64,000 nucleotides of DNA. Source: Anaeramoeba flamelloides. Taxonomy: Eukaryota > Metamonada > Anaeramoebidae. The stretch is from assembly GCA_027625915.1 (NCBI GenBank), contig JANTQA010000011.1, forward strand, positions 124,001 to 188,000, in the 5' to 3' direction. Below, in pieces: positions 1 to 12,200 of this stretch. Both the position numbers and the translations under genes were made by a program. The notes under the pieces were generated by a model. That model was not told the origin of the DNA, made no database searches, and saw only the letters and a list, made by a program, of their open reading frames with translations. Each line of letters starts with the position of its first letter. The stretch's first letter is position 1.

Positions 1-2081
1 GAAAAATTTGAAGAAATAGATCCACCATTCACAAGAAGATAGTTCTTTGTAAATCAACCATATTATTACAACATATACTTACCAATAATATATCAATATA
101 CAAGAATAATCTGTTACCCAAATCCAAAATTATCTCTTAAGGGTTGGGTCATTATGGTTAAAAATATTTTTCTGAAATTTTTAAAAAACATATTAAAATT
201 TTTTTGGAGTACCTAATTTCAATCAAAAACTATCCAAAACTGTAAAGTTTGATTGATCTCCAAAAATCAACAATCAAAATCAAGACATTTTCAGAAAAGG
301 GTACCAAAGAACAATACTCAATTCCCAATATGAATGGTTAGAATTTTTATTTTTGAAAACAACTGTATTAGTTTTAATGTGTCTCTCTTTGGGGCATTTT
401 GAAATCTTGAAGATTTTTAATTCCTTTTTTATTATTCCCGTATAAGTTATTTTTTTCTCCAGAATATTACAAAATCCTTACTTTTCTCAAATATAGAGAG
501 AGTTGCAAAATAACCACAAATTATATTAAATTGAATTAAACTGGACATGTACTTATAAAAAATTATTTTTTTTAAATTTAGAAATTTAACCCTTCGAAAA
601 TTTACAAATAAAGAAACAAATAATTTTATTTTTTTAATAAAATTTTTTGGGAATTAAATTTCTTCAAAACTGTTTGTTTTTTATTATTGAATTTTTTGCC
701 AATGAGATTTACTGGAATTTTTTTTTTTTTTATTTAAATTATGCCAATCAAATGAAGGGCAATTTCACAACACAATCTTTAAGTTTCAAATCACCATTTG
801 ATTATATGACAAATACAGGATAAATGAAGAGGTTTTTAATGAAATCACTTTGAACTTTAAATTTTATTTCCAATTTGGAATTTATGAACTTTTATTAAGA
901 AAAAGTCCAAAAAAAAATCTATTTTTTTATTGAGTTTGGGGGTTTCCTTTTAAATGATTGTAGAAATTAAAACTAAAGTGATAACCCAAGGCACAACTGT
1001 TGGTTTTTTTAATTTATAACCCCTCCAAAAAAAAAAAAAAAAGTTTTTCCATACTCTTTAGTAAACAGAGAATTGAACCTCAAATTATTCAATTTACAAA
1101 TTCCCTCAATTAAAATTATCATTTTGTATACCTTTGAAATTTAATATTGAAAATCCTCAAGATATAAATGAAAATATATGATGTTAAAATCTTGTACTGT
1201 TTTAAAATATTCAAGAGATTATGTAAGAAAATTAGTATTATTAATTTAGATTGATAAAACTTTATTTAATTAATTATATTTGGGTTGGATGCGTTTATCA
1301 TTATTTTTGTTTGAAAATCACAATAAAAACAAAATCTTAATTCTGATAAAAGCCATTGACAAATAACCAGAGCAAATTTAATTTCAAATATTGATCATTT
1401 TTTATGGGTGCATTCTTTCCTATGAAAAAGATAGATTAATAATTGTTAACAAATGAAAAGAAATGAATTATAATTAATTTCAATTCAAACAGTTAGAGAT
1501 TATTTTCATTAATTTACAATCCTGAAATCTCTGATTTTATACTTAAATATACTAAAATGAAATATCAGGCCACTGGGTCTGTAATTTACGCTTGACTAAT
1601 CATAGAAAAGATAATTCGAGTAGTCATTTTAAAAAAGTAAGGACTTTTTTTAAAACTTGTTTTAAAGTTTTCTATTTTAAAAAGATAAAAAACTTTTTCA
1701 GGATTAAAACTTATCTGTTTCAAAAAAGTGAGGAACCAATATTTAAATGCGAGTCAGGAATTTGAACAGAAAGAAAAGCATGTTTTAAAAAAAAAGCACA
1801 CACTTTATTAAAATACAAAACTCTAAAAAAGTTTTCGTTCTACACTAAAAAAAAAAATTATTCACTTTTTTGAATTAATATAATTTTTTTCAGTCTGATG
1901 CCTGAAATTCCAAACTTTTCTTTAACTTGTTATTGAAACTGTTCATTTGTTTTTCATTTCATTGTTGTTGATCTCTTTCTTTGTTCGAATTCAATTCAAA
2001 TTAATAAAAAGAAAACAACAAAAAAAAAAAAAAAAAGTTATTGAATTGTTAAATTTTCCATCATAAAAAAGAAAAAAAAAA
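1..2081. other. AT-rich intergenic stretch, no gene seen
   Basis: About 2 kb of AT-rich sequence with short A and T homopolymers. I see no long open frame, no recognisable protein motif and no clear terminal inverted repeat. It lies downstream of the minus-strand SPRY-domain gene, so its right end should contain that gene's 3' UTR. Confidence 0.6.
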
Positions 2082-2753
2082 TTAGAGTAAAGTAATTTGA
2101 TCTCCTTTTTTCCAAATGTCAAGTATTAAACTAATATTCTCTGGTATTGTCTTAAATGCAACACCAAAATTTTTCTTATTTTTTTCAAAAGAAATTGTTT
2201 TGTTTTGAGGATCAATGATTAAAGTGATTATATCGCCTTGTGTGCATTCTTCGCCATATTCTGTCCATTTAGAACCTTCAAATGGGGAAATAATATCACC
2301 TGACCAAAGGTCATATACCCAACCATTTTGTTGGCCATCACCTACCGAATTCTGGAGGGTAACTCCAAAATAAATTTCTGAGCAAATATTTTCTACCTTT
2401 GCTCGGATTCTGATTTCTTTCTTTAAATCGTGAAGGTTTAATTTCACCCGAGCTGTGCATTCACCATTTTTCTTTTGGTCACTTTCTTCAGAATTGCTGT
2501 CTTCGTCACTGCTACTGCTGTAAGTGGATGACTCGCTGTTTGATTTGCTCTCGCTATTAGAATTTTTTTTACTCTTTTTCTTTTTTTTTTCATTTTCGCT
2601 GTTTGTGCCACTGCCACTGTTGCCGTCACTATCACTGTCGCTGTCGCTACTTGATTTGTTTCCTGTGTTACAGACTGTTTTTTTGGAGTTTGATAGCGAT
2701 AGACGTGAACCTAGAGTTTCTTGATCCCAAATAAGATCTTTGAGACTGGACAT
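2082..2753 (-). CDS. SPRY-domain protein with an acidic Ser/Asp/Lys-rich N-terminal half
   Basis: Single-exon gene of 223 aa ending in TAA. Residues about 1-35 are ordinary, residues about 36-93 are a low-complexity tract of Ser, Asp, Glu, Asn and Lys (SDSDSDSDGNSGSGT and similar), and residues about 97-223 look like a SPRY domain. The best-matching part is GDIITLIIDPQNKTISFEKN followed by FGVAFKTIP, the usual strand pair in which a low-complexity protein reports Gly-Asp, then a 'phi-D...T-phi-S-F-x-K-N...G-V-A-F' pattern. SPRY domains are protein-binding beta sandwiches, so an adaptor role is likely, but the partner cannot be told. The gene is transcribed away from THOC2; their start codons are only about 295 bp apart, so the two may share a promoter region. 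No signal peptide or membrane segment is seen. Confidence 0.72.
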   Translation of the reverse strand: MSSLKDLIWDQETLGSRLSLSNSKKTVCNTGNKSSSDSDSDSDGNSGSGTNSENEKKKKKSKKNSNSESKSNSESSTYSSSSDEDSNSEESDQKKNGECTARVKLNLHDLKKEIRIRAKVENICSEIYFGVTLQNSVGDGQQNGWVYDLWSGDIISPFEGSKWTEYGEECTQGDIITLIIDPQNKTISFEKNKKNFGVAFKTIPENISLILDIWKKGDQITLL

Positions 2754-3047
2754 AAATTTTTGTTCGTAAAAGAAATCAAATAAAAATGATTAAAAATACA
2801 ATCCTAAAACATGAATATCCTATTATCCTGTCTACAAAAACATCAGTGTGTTTATACTGAGAATATTTTGGAATAAAAATATAATTAACTCCTCAAAATA
2901 ATATCCCAGACTTTATTCGAACAATAATTACATTACTAACACATCACAACTTATCACTCAAAAGGTTTTCAAACACGAGAAGAATAAACACCATCATTTA
3001 ATTTTCACTTCCAAAAACACAAAATCTCAAATTTCATTTTTCTCTCA
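2754..3047. promoter_or_regulatory. Short divergent intergenic region between the SPRY gene and THOC2
   Basis: The two start codons face away from each other across about 294 bp of AT-rich DNA. Divergent start codons at this distance imply that both core promoters and both 5' UTRs lie here. I see no motif that I can name. This is inferred from layout, not from a recognised site. Confidence 0.4.
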
Positions 3048-3183
3048 ATGAATCTTTTTGTTCCTCTTTTAACTGAAGAATGGAAACAACTCATTCTATC
3101 TGAAAATTATCGGCAATTGTATGAACTTAACACCATGATTTTTATCCTCTAAACCTTTCTGTTGCTTTAAATCTTTTCTTCTT

Positions 3184-3215
<32 letters not shown>

Positions 3216-6200
3216 CAATAACCTAAAGAGCTCAGGAATTTCGAAACAAATTTGAAAACGAAACAAGCAAATACCTTACCAAATTTGTATTCGAAATTTT
3301 TAATGAATCAGTAATTAAAGAAACTTTTACTGAAAAAACAACAGTCTTAATATTGAGTGAAAGACAATTCTCACAGATTAACGATTACACTCAAATTTTA
3401 TTTAGCAATCTTTGGGTTTATGACAGAAAAACATTGTCCCAAGAAAAAGAAAAAGAAAAAGAAAAAGAAAAACAAAAGCAAAAGCAAAAACAAAAAAAAC
3501 AAATTAATGAAAATGCTCAATCCAACGAGATCAAATCACCTTCAGAGCAACGTAGAAAATTTCTTTTAATTTTACAACAACTCTTAGAAACAATACCATC
3601 AATAACAATCGACAAACTTTCCAAAACCTTACACCCAACAACTTTGAATTATTTAATGACAACAAATAACAGAGGTGTTTTTAATAAAACTCAAAACAAA
3701 AAAAAAACGAAAAAAAGAGAATTACATTTAAGCAAGTCAACATTATTTGAAGAAGAGTCAGAAGGATTTTCAAAGTTAATAATTTTATTAACCTCACCAA
3801 ATTTATTTGAAGAGCATAGTATAGAGTCGATCAAAAAACAGATCTTAAGGTAATTAACTCTTCAAAAATATTTTTTTTTTCTTTATTTGATTTGAATTTT
3901 AATCAGAAATGTTTTGTAAAAACAATGAAAAGATCAAGTAGCAAATGGGCAATTCGTGTTTAATTCATTCTTTTTAAAATTAGACAACTTTTTTAAAATT
4001 TCTTCTTAAGGCTTTATTTTGTGTAGCTATCACGTTGAGATGTAACAGTATTTAATTTTTGAATCAAATTATTTTCAAATACTGTACTGATAAATTCTAA
4101 ATAAAACAATTCAAATTTGATCCCAAAGTACAAGAAAGAGCCAATTTGGAGTGAAATAGAATCTCTAAAAATTTCATTTCCAGTTGGTTTTGAGAAGATC
4201 TTGGTGTTTTTTCATTGTAATAATTTAAAAAATATTTCGGAATTGAAATAAAAATTTTCATTTATTACATAGATCATGTCATTGACCTTCACAAAATGTT
4301 TTTTATTTCAGACAAAATTTCACAGCGGATGTGGAAGGATTGTAACCAAAATAATATTATAATTATATCAGAGGATGGAAAAATAAAATTGATTTTTTAA
4401 AATTAAATTTATGTTTACTAACAAATCCAAAAAAATTTTTAAAAATTTTTACTTCATTTTTCGTTTTATAAAATTTTAAAACTCAGCTTTGAATAAAGAA
4501 TTTCATTGACTTAAATTTGAAGAAGCTTTATAAAATTAGTTTATTTTCTAAATATTCTTTGTTCAAGAACTGGATTAAAAGTAGAGTTATAAATTTCAAA
4601 AAAAAAAATAAAAATTAAACAAAAAATTTTTAAATTTTTTTGAATTTATCAGTATTATGCAATAACAGAAAAGAAGTACTAGAGATTTAAAAGAAAGCAG
4701 TTACCAACATTTCAAAACATTTTTTTTCAAATTACTTTTTTGTCTTTTTTTATTCAACATTAGAAGATTTTAAGAAAAAAGTAAAAAAAAATGAAATTAA
4801 TTGAAATATAAAATAGATTTTAAAAAGAAATTTGATGAATTCAGGACTCAAATAAAAGCATTTAAACAACTTATTGCTTTTCATTTTCCTCCTTTAAAAA
4901 AACAGTTTTTATTTTATTTTTATTTTTTGTACAGAAAAACTAATCTTTTGTGATCTTTCAAATTTTTTTTTTACAATTGGGTTACTATTCGAAAAAATAG
5001 TTTAAATTTTTCAATTTTTTCGGTTTAAGGAATTATCCTGACCTACATTTATCTATAATTAAAGTAGGTTTTAATTGAGAGTTAGTCGTATTAGTACCCG
5101 AGGGTTCAAATGACTCTAAAAAATCTATTATAAATGTTATTGAACAATAAATTATTAGATTATTTACTGAGGATCACAATTAAAAATTTGTCATTTTGGA
5201 ATTTTTTTTTTTTAATTACTTTTCCAAATCTAAAAATAAAAACTCAAAATAATAGTATTCTCAGTATTTAAAAAGTAATCTATTTAGAACCTCCAAAATT
5301 AACTCTTTTTTAAATTTTTTAATTCCAAGATTTATTCAATAACCATTAACATGAAAACCTAACTATTGATTAGTTTTGTTTCTTTTCTCTTTAACTAGTA
5401 TTTTCAATATATTTCCAAGAGTTGCTAAAATAATTTGTAAAAATAATCTCTTTGTTAAATTAATTAATTGATCGAAAAATAATTGAATTTTTGTAACTAA
5501 TCTACATTTCGAGACAAATCAAAGAAACATATTTCCAAACCTTAAAGTCTTCAAGATTGATGATTCAACCTTTAAAATTGTCTCGAAATGCAAGATTTTT
5601 TTCTAAAATTCTTGAATTTTTAACTAATACAGCTGATCATTGTTAATTGATCAAGATCAACTTTTAATACTATTTTACTCATCGATTTTTTAGAGACACT
5701 TTGAATCATGGAGTAATAATATGATTTACTTTTAATATTAACATATTTTAATTTTAGACTCCTCCATGATAGATGCTAATACCTGAAAGTTGAATTTACA
5801 AATGATAAAAAACAATTGATGAAGTTGAGGATTTTTTTGTTAAAATCTGAAAAGGAGAAATTCAAAAAAAAATGTAAATAAATTGTTTAGTTGAAAATCC
5901 ATTGTTATTATTATTGGTTCACTTCTTTGTAAAACCTGTTTAGCTTGTGTTTTTGATGAATAATTTATGGATTAAATTACCATCATTTATCTTTCAATAT
6001 GATAAAAGAAAAGAAAAAAGGAAAAGAAAAAATGAAAAACAATTTCAATTGAGCAAAAAAATAATAAATGATAAATTTAAGAAGTTGGAAATCAGACATT
6101 GATTTTGGATTTACATTTTATCTTAAAATGTTAATCTATTGACTCCAAATAGAAAAGAAAAATGATCAAAAATTAAATAGAAACAAAATTCTTCATTAGG

Positions 6201-9200
6201 GTATTTTAATAAATATTAGAAATTGTATCAAAAAGATTTTAAAATACTTTTTTTTTTCTTCCAAAAATCTATTTTTAATGATTTCGATTTTATAAATCAA
6301 TGAATTAATAAATATTTCCTTTTTCAAAGAATTTAGTAAATAAAATTAATTTTCTTTACTTTTCAATGAAACATTAAATCAAATGAACCAATTAATAATT
6401 TCCAAATGAGAAACCAGAAAAATCTCAATTAGATTTTAAAAAAAAAATCAAGAATAATTATAGATAAATAACTCTACAATTAAAAGTTTTATGAACTATT
6501 TTAAATTAATTTTTTTTTAAAAATTATTTCTTATTCTTTAAATGTTTTAAGTAACAATCTTAAGGAATTAAATATAAATATAAATATAATATATTTTGAA
6601 AGAATTTTTTAAACAATTGATTTTGTAAAAAGAGGTGTTTCAGGAACTAATTTTTTTAAAAATAAAAATAATAATCTCAAAAAAAAAAAATATTATTATT
6701 TTTTAATAAATTAGAAACAATAATTTTTTTTAATTCAGATATCCAGATTTTGCGATTGCTTTCATAGGCTAGGCAATTCGTTAGGTTTTTTTTACTTTTT
6801 GGAATGTAAAGAAAATTAAATAAATTTTCTTTACATTTCAAAAAGTAAAAAAAAAACCTAGGCACTTGACTACACGATCACATAGAAAATGGTCTAAATC
6901 TTCAATGATATCTAAATTGTTTATTTTTTTACATAATTCACAATATTTTAATTTGTTTTTATTCATAACCTAAGAATATCTATTTAGATAATTTGTAAAA
7001 TTTTAGAGTTTTAAAATTAAAGTTGATTTCCTTCCATTTTAAGTATCTTTTGTTGTTAGGTTTTCCAAAATTTAAAAGAATCGAGTAAAATCATTGATTT
7101 TCGCTCAATTCTTTTGAATTCTGGAAAAGCTAACAGAAAGTATCGTCAAGTGCCTAGGTTTTCTTGAATTTTTGAAATGAAAAGAACATTTATTAAATTT
7201 TCTTTTTATATTCCAAATAAAAAAAAAACCTAACGACACTTCCAACTTGAATTATTTTCTAAAATTTTTAATTCTGAAATTTACTAGTTCAATTTCGAGT
7301 TTTTTGAAATTTTGGGAGTGCTAATTAATATTTTCAAATTCCTTTTTTCTAAAAAAAGGGAGATAATTGATGAATTCATCAAAACTGAGGATTTTTAAAA
7401 TTATGAATTAACTTAAATCTTCTTTTATATATCGTTATTCTGACCGGATCAATTTTTGCTCCAGTTTTATAAATAAGCATGGGGGAATGTGGGTTGATTA
7501 ATAAAAAAATTTGTAATTTTTTCAATTAATCCCTAGTATCAATATTTTTAAAATCTGTTTTTGTCAAATCAAATATTTCTAATTCATACAATAATTGGCT
7601 ATGTAATACAGCTTTAAAAAACTGAATTTTTAATCCATTAGAAAAATTTTTTTTTTGTTCTAAAATATTGATTAATTTTTTGAAATTGGCCTGAACTTTA
7701 TCAAGTTTAAATTTTAAATGAATTTGTTTATCTAGCAAAATACCAAGATATAAAATTTCCTTTGGAATTAAAGTTTTTTTAGTTTTATCATTATTCGGAT
7801 TCATTCCGAAATATATTATTATTTTATATATTTTTTTGTAATTGGAAATTGATTTCTATCAATGATCCTTTCATAAGTAAAATTAGATCATCAGCAAACA
7901 TCTGAAGATGTATTGCTAATGTTTTAATTTTTTCTAAAAGAAAATGAGTAATAAATCCAAATAATAAAGGAGATAATGGATCTCCTTGGTAAACACCAAT
8001 TCCTTCTTTTGAGTAATAAGCAAGTAGATATTTTACGCATAATTTCATTTTTTGCAGTTTTAAATTTAATGAGTGAATTTAATAAAATAAATAATAAATT
8101 CAAAGAAAAAAAATATTTATAGTATTACAATAGATATCCAAAAATGTTTTGACTCTCTTCATCATTTACTAATTTCTTATTCAATTAAAAAATTTATAAT
8201 TCTGGTATCTAATTTTTTCAAAAATCCAAATTGATATTTTGAGACTAAATCCCAAGAATCTTGGATTCCTGCATATATCAATTTAAGAAAAAATCTTGAG
8301 GGAGTTTGATTAATTGAAATTAGTCGTTAATTAAGTGGTATCCTTTATCACCAGATTTATGAATGAATAATAAATTTCTTTTTTTAAATAAATTTATTAT
8401 TTTTCAGAGATATACCATTAATCCAATTAAAAAAAATTTTTTGGATTGTTTTTAAAAAGTTTTCATAATTAATATAAAATTCACTACTTTGATTTTTTAT
8501 TGATTGATATTGTTTAATTTTATCAAATTCTTTGACTGATTTATTTTTTTAATATTTGATAATTTCAAAAATTTTAACTATTGAAAATATTTCTTCTACT
8601 TTAATAAATTATTTTTATCTAATCTAAAATTTTTAAAAAAAATGAATAATATATTTTTTTGTTTTTTTACGAATAGATTTAACAAATCCAAAATAAGATG
8701 TTTCCATATTATCATTATTTAAAATTATTTTACTCGAAGTTTTTCTTAATCTATTTAATCGTTTTTCCAAAAATTTTGATTTTCTTCAAATTCAATATTA
8801 ATCTGGTTTATTAATTTAAAATATTGTTTACTATTCCTATCTTTAATTTCTTTAATTAATTCATTATTTTCAAATAATCTATTAATTAAGCTATAAAATT
8901 TTAAATCTTTTTTTGGTATAATCAAAATAATTCTCTTTTTTACTTTAAATTGTTTTGTAAATTGTTTAAAATTCTTTTCAATTTAGTTGATAATTTTTAG
9001 TTTTATAAAAATTTGTAAAGTCAATATGAAACTTTACAATATCTTTAACTTTATATACATTTTTGATAAAAAAACAAAACTAAACCTTTTTATTTATTTT
9101 TTTTTTCATATTTTATTTTTTTAAATAATTATATCAATAGAATAATAGGCATCTTTGATTTAGATCCAAATAGGGTTTTAGATATTTATTTAGATTTATA

Positions 9201-12200
9201 TGAAATGAATTTAACAAAAAGCAAATTTTTAGACTTAATTAAAGATTTTGATGAAAATAATATTATAGAAATCTTAGGCTTTAAATATATATCCTATTTA
9301 AATGAAATAGAAAGCACTCCAGAAAGTTTATATAAGTTAACTTTACAATTATTATCAAACAAGATTATCAAATTAAAATCACTGTATGATTATCTTTTAC
9401 CAATTGATTCCAAAATCTCTGCCCAAATTGATACATTAAACAAATGGTTAAATAATAAATCAGTAAAATTAGTCCAAGTTAAATTACAAAAAAAAAAAAA
9501 AAATGGCGGTGAAAATAATGAAGACGAACAAAAAAAAAGTGTTACATTAAGATTATTTGACAAAAGAAATAAAATATCAAAGCAAATTAATAAACAATTT
9601 TTAAAGACGAACCAAAAGACAAAACTTTTTACAATGATTGTTGGATCGGAAGCATTTGAAACAAAGTATATTATTGATGAAATTTTAGAATATTCGGAAA
9701 AAATTGAATCAATTTGGAATCGGGAATATTTAAAATCGATCTTTAAAAGGATAGAAAAGTTAATTAATCCAATTTATGAATTATTTAATTTCCCACTATC
9801 AAAAAGTTTGGATATTATTGAAAAACGAGAACAAAATGAAGGGAAAAAAAACCCTATTCAATTCAAAATAGTAAGAAAAACGAATAATGAAAAAACAAAA
9901 ACAGAAAAAAAGACTTCAAAATATATTGAAGTGAAAATGAATTCTATTAAAAATAAAGAAAAAAATGATCATAATAATAATAATAAAATGGAAATTGAAA
10001 TAAACGAGAGGAAAGTACAAGAAAGAGATCAGAAATATCATGAAAAAAAAAGGGATAGAAAAAGAGAAAGAGGTAAGGAAAGAGAAAAGAAAATTGAAAT
10101 CGAAATAAAAAATAAACAAGAAAAAGAAAACAAAAACGAGAGAGGAAATAAAAACCAAATGGAGATCGAAAAAAATGAGGAATCAAGTAATGAACAAGAT
10201 ATTTCATTTCGAAAATTATTTGATTTATTATTCCCATTATTAAACCATATCAAATATCAATTAAGTCAAAACATCATAATATTTACAAAGGTATGCCGAA
10301 TATTTAATTCATTTTTAAAACTTGAAAAGCATTCTGATCAATATTCAAAATATCGATATTTATTAAAAGGTATTGAAACAAACATTCATACTGAAATCAA
10401 AAAGATCATTTCGAATGTATTACTTCCATCACTATCTCAAATTTCAATAAATGTACCGTTAACTGAATCGATTTGGACAATTTTAAAACGATATAAATTA
10501 CAAGATCGGTATAAAATTTATAATGAATGGTCCAGTCAATATGAAAAAATCCCACTTTTAAAAGTTAGAAAATCCCTAGTTCTTTATCAAACCCGGCAAG
10601 TATTTAAAAGAATTACGACCCAAAGCACTAAAATTTCTGGGAAGGTGATCGCAAAGATAACAAATTCAAATTCAATAATTGTATTAAGGGAAATTTTAAA
10701 TAAATTGCAATCCTATGATAATATGGTTGAGCCTGTGGTTGAATCGTTAAGGTATCTATTAAGAATTTCATTAGATATTCTAAGTTTTACCATCATTGAC
10801 TTCATTTCTTTAGACACTCGTAAGAAATTGGCCAATGATGGATTGAACTATTCGCCGTGGTTCAAAACAACTGCAAATTTTTCCGGTGTTTTTTTCAAAA
10901 GATATTCGATTGTTGATCTGTCTGGAATTTTACAATTTGTAATAAATTCCTTAAGAGACGAAAACTTTTATGAAGTAATTCTATTAAAAAATTTACTTTC
11001 CACGATGGGATCGGTTATCCCACCCGAAGAGGAAATGACAGAAACTTATTTGCCATCGTTAGCCGGTGGAGAGACATTAAAAATGGTTGCCAAGGTTACA
11101 ACGACAGAAACTTCAACGAAAACAGCAAAAAAATTATTGAAATATCTCGAGCAATCAAAAACTTTGGTTTCGTTGCTATTAATTTTATCACACCAGATAA
11201 ATATTTTTACATTTAACCAATCAGAAGGATCACTAAAAGAAATTAGTTTTTTTTATGACGAGTGCCATAGTGTTTTCCTTCAGTACACAAGCTTCCTCAG
11301 CCAATTTTTTAGCCCTGCCCATTATAAAAAAATACTCCCTTCCATTAATCTATTGTTGAATCAATATAATTTTGATCCCTGTGTCATTTGGCATTTAATT
11401 CGCCCAATAATTCTATACGAAAAAAGAGAATTAGAAAAAAAAGAAAACTCAAATAATTCCAAAAAAAAATCACAAACAGTAATCATTAAAAGTAATAAAA
11501 CAAAAGATAATTATCATAAAAATCATGAAAAAATTAAAACACTTGAAAAGAAAGAAAAGAAAATTCAAGAAATTATTCCAATAAAAATTAAAGAATCTAA
11601 AAAAATGCCTATTGAAATTGAAAAAATAAACGATAATCAAAATGAGAAACATGATATAGAAAAAGGAAAGGAAAAAGAGAAAGTAAAGGAAAAAGAGAAG
11701 GAAAATGAAAAGGAGAAGGGAAAGGAAAAGAAAAAGGAAAAGGGAAAGGAAAAAGAAAAAGAAAAAGAAAAGGAAAAGGAAAAGGAAAAAGAAAAGGAAA
11801 AGGATGATAGGAATGAAAAAAAAATGATTAAAAGGGAAAATTTAAAGAATAGTTCTTTCATTGAAGAGTCCAAAATTATTTTTAAGGATTTTTTAAAACA
11901 ATCCTTTTCGTTAGATTTATATTTATTTTTTTGGAATCATGAATTATATGATATATTTGTGCCAATCCATCGATATGATTTTGAAATCAAAAATTTAGAA
12001 TCGAAATTGTCATCAGAAATGAAAATTGACAATAAAGAATCAAACCTTGAAAAAAATGAAAATCTGCTAAGAAAATTAAGAAAAGAAAAAAGTCAACAAA
12101 AGGCCCATTATGAAAAAATTTTGAAAAAAATATCAAAAAAAGAACAATCGTGGAAAGTCTCTAGCCCAACAAAAACCTCATTTGTGCTTTATTTTATCCA

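Larger units (their letters stand above)
3850..9140 (+). other. THOC2 intron 2, 5.3 kb, repeat-filled
   Basis: GT-AG intron in phase 2, defined by the splice fit described for THOC2. It holds a TTAA-flanked element (5029-5784), two hairpin repeats (6768-6870 and 7133-7240) and a degraded antisense LINE fragment (about 7440-9060). The part 3850-5028 and the part 5785-6767 show only AT-rich sequence with no motif I can name. The intron is about 50 times longer than intron 1 of the same gene (110 bp). Confidence 0.85.
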
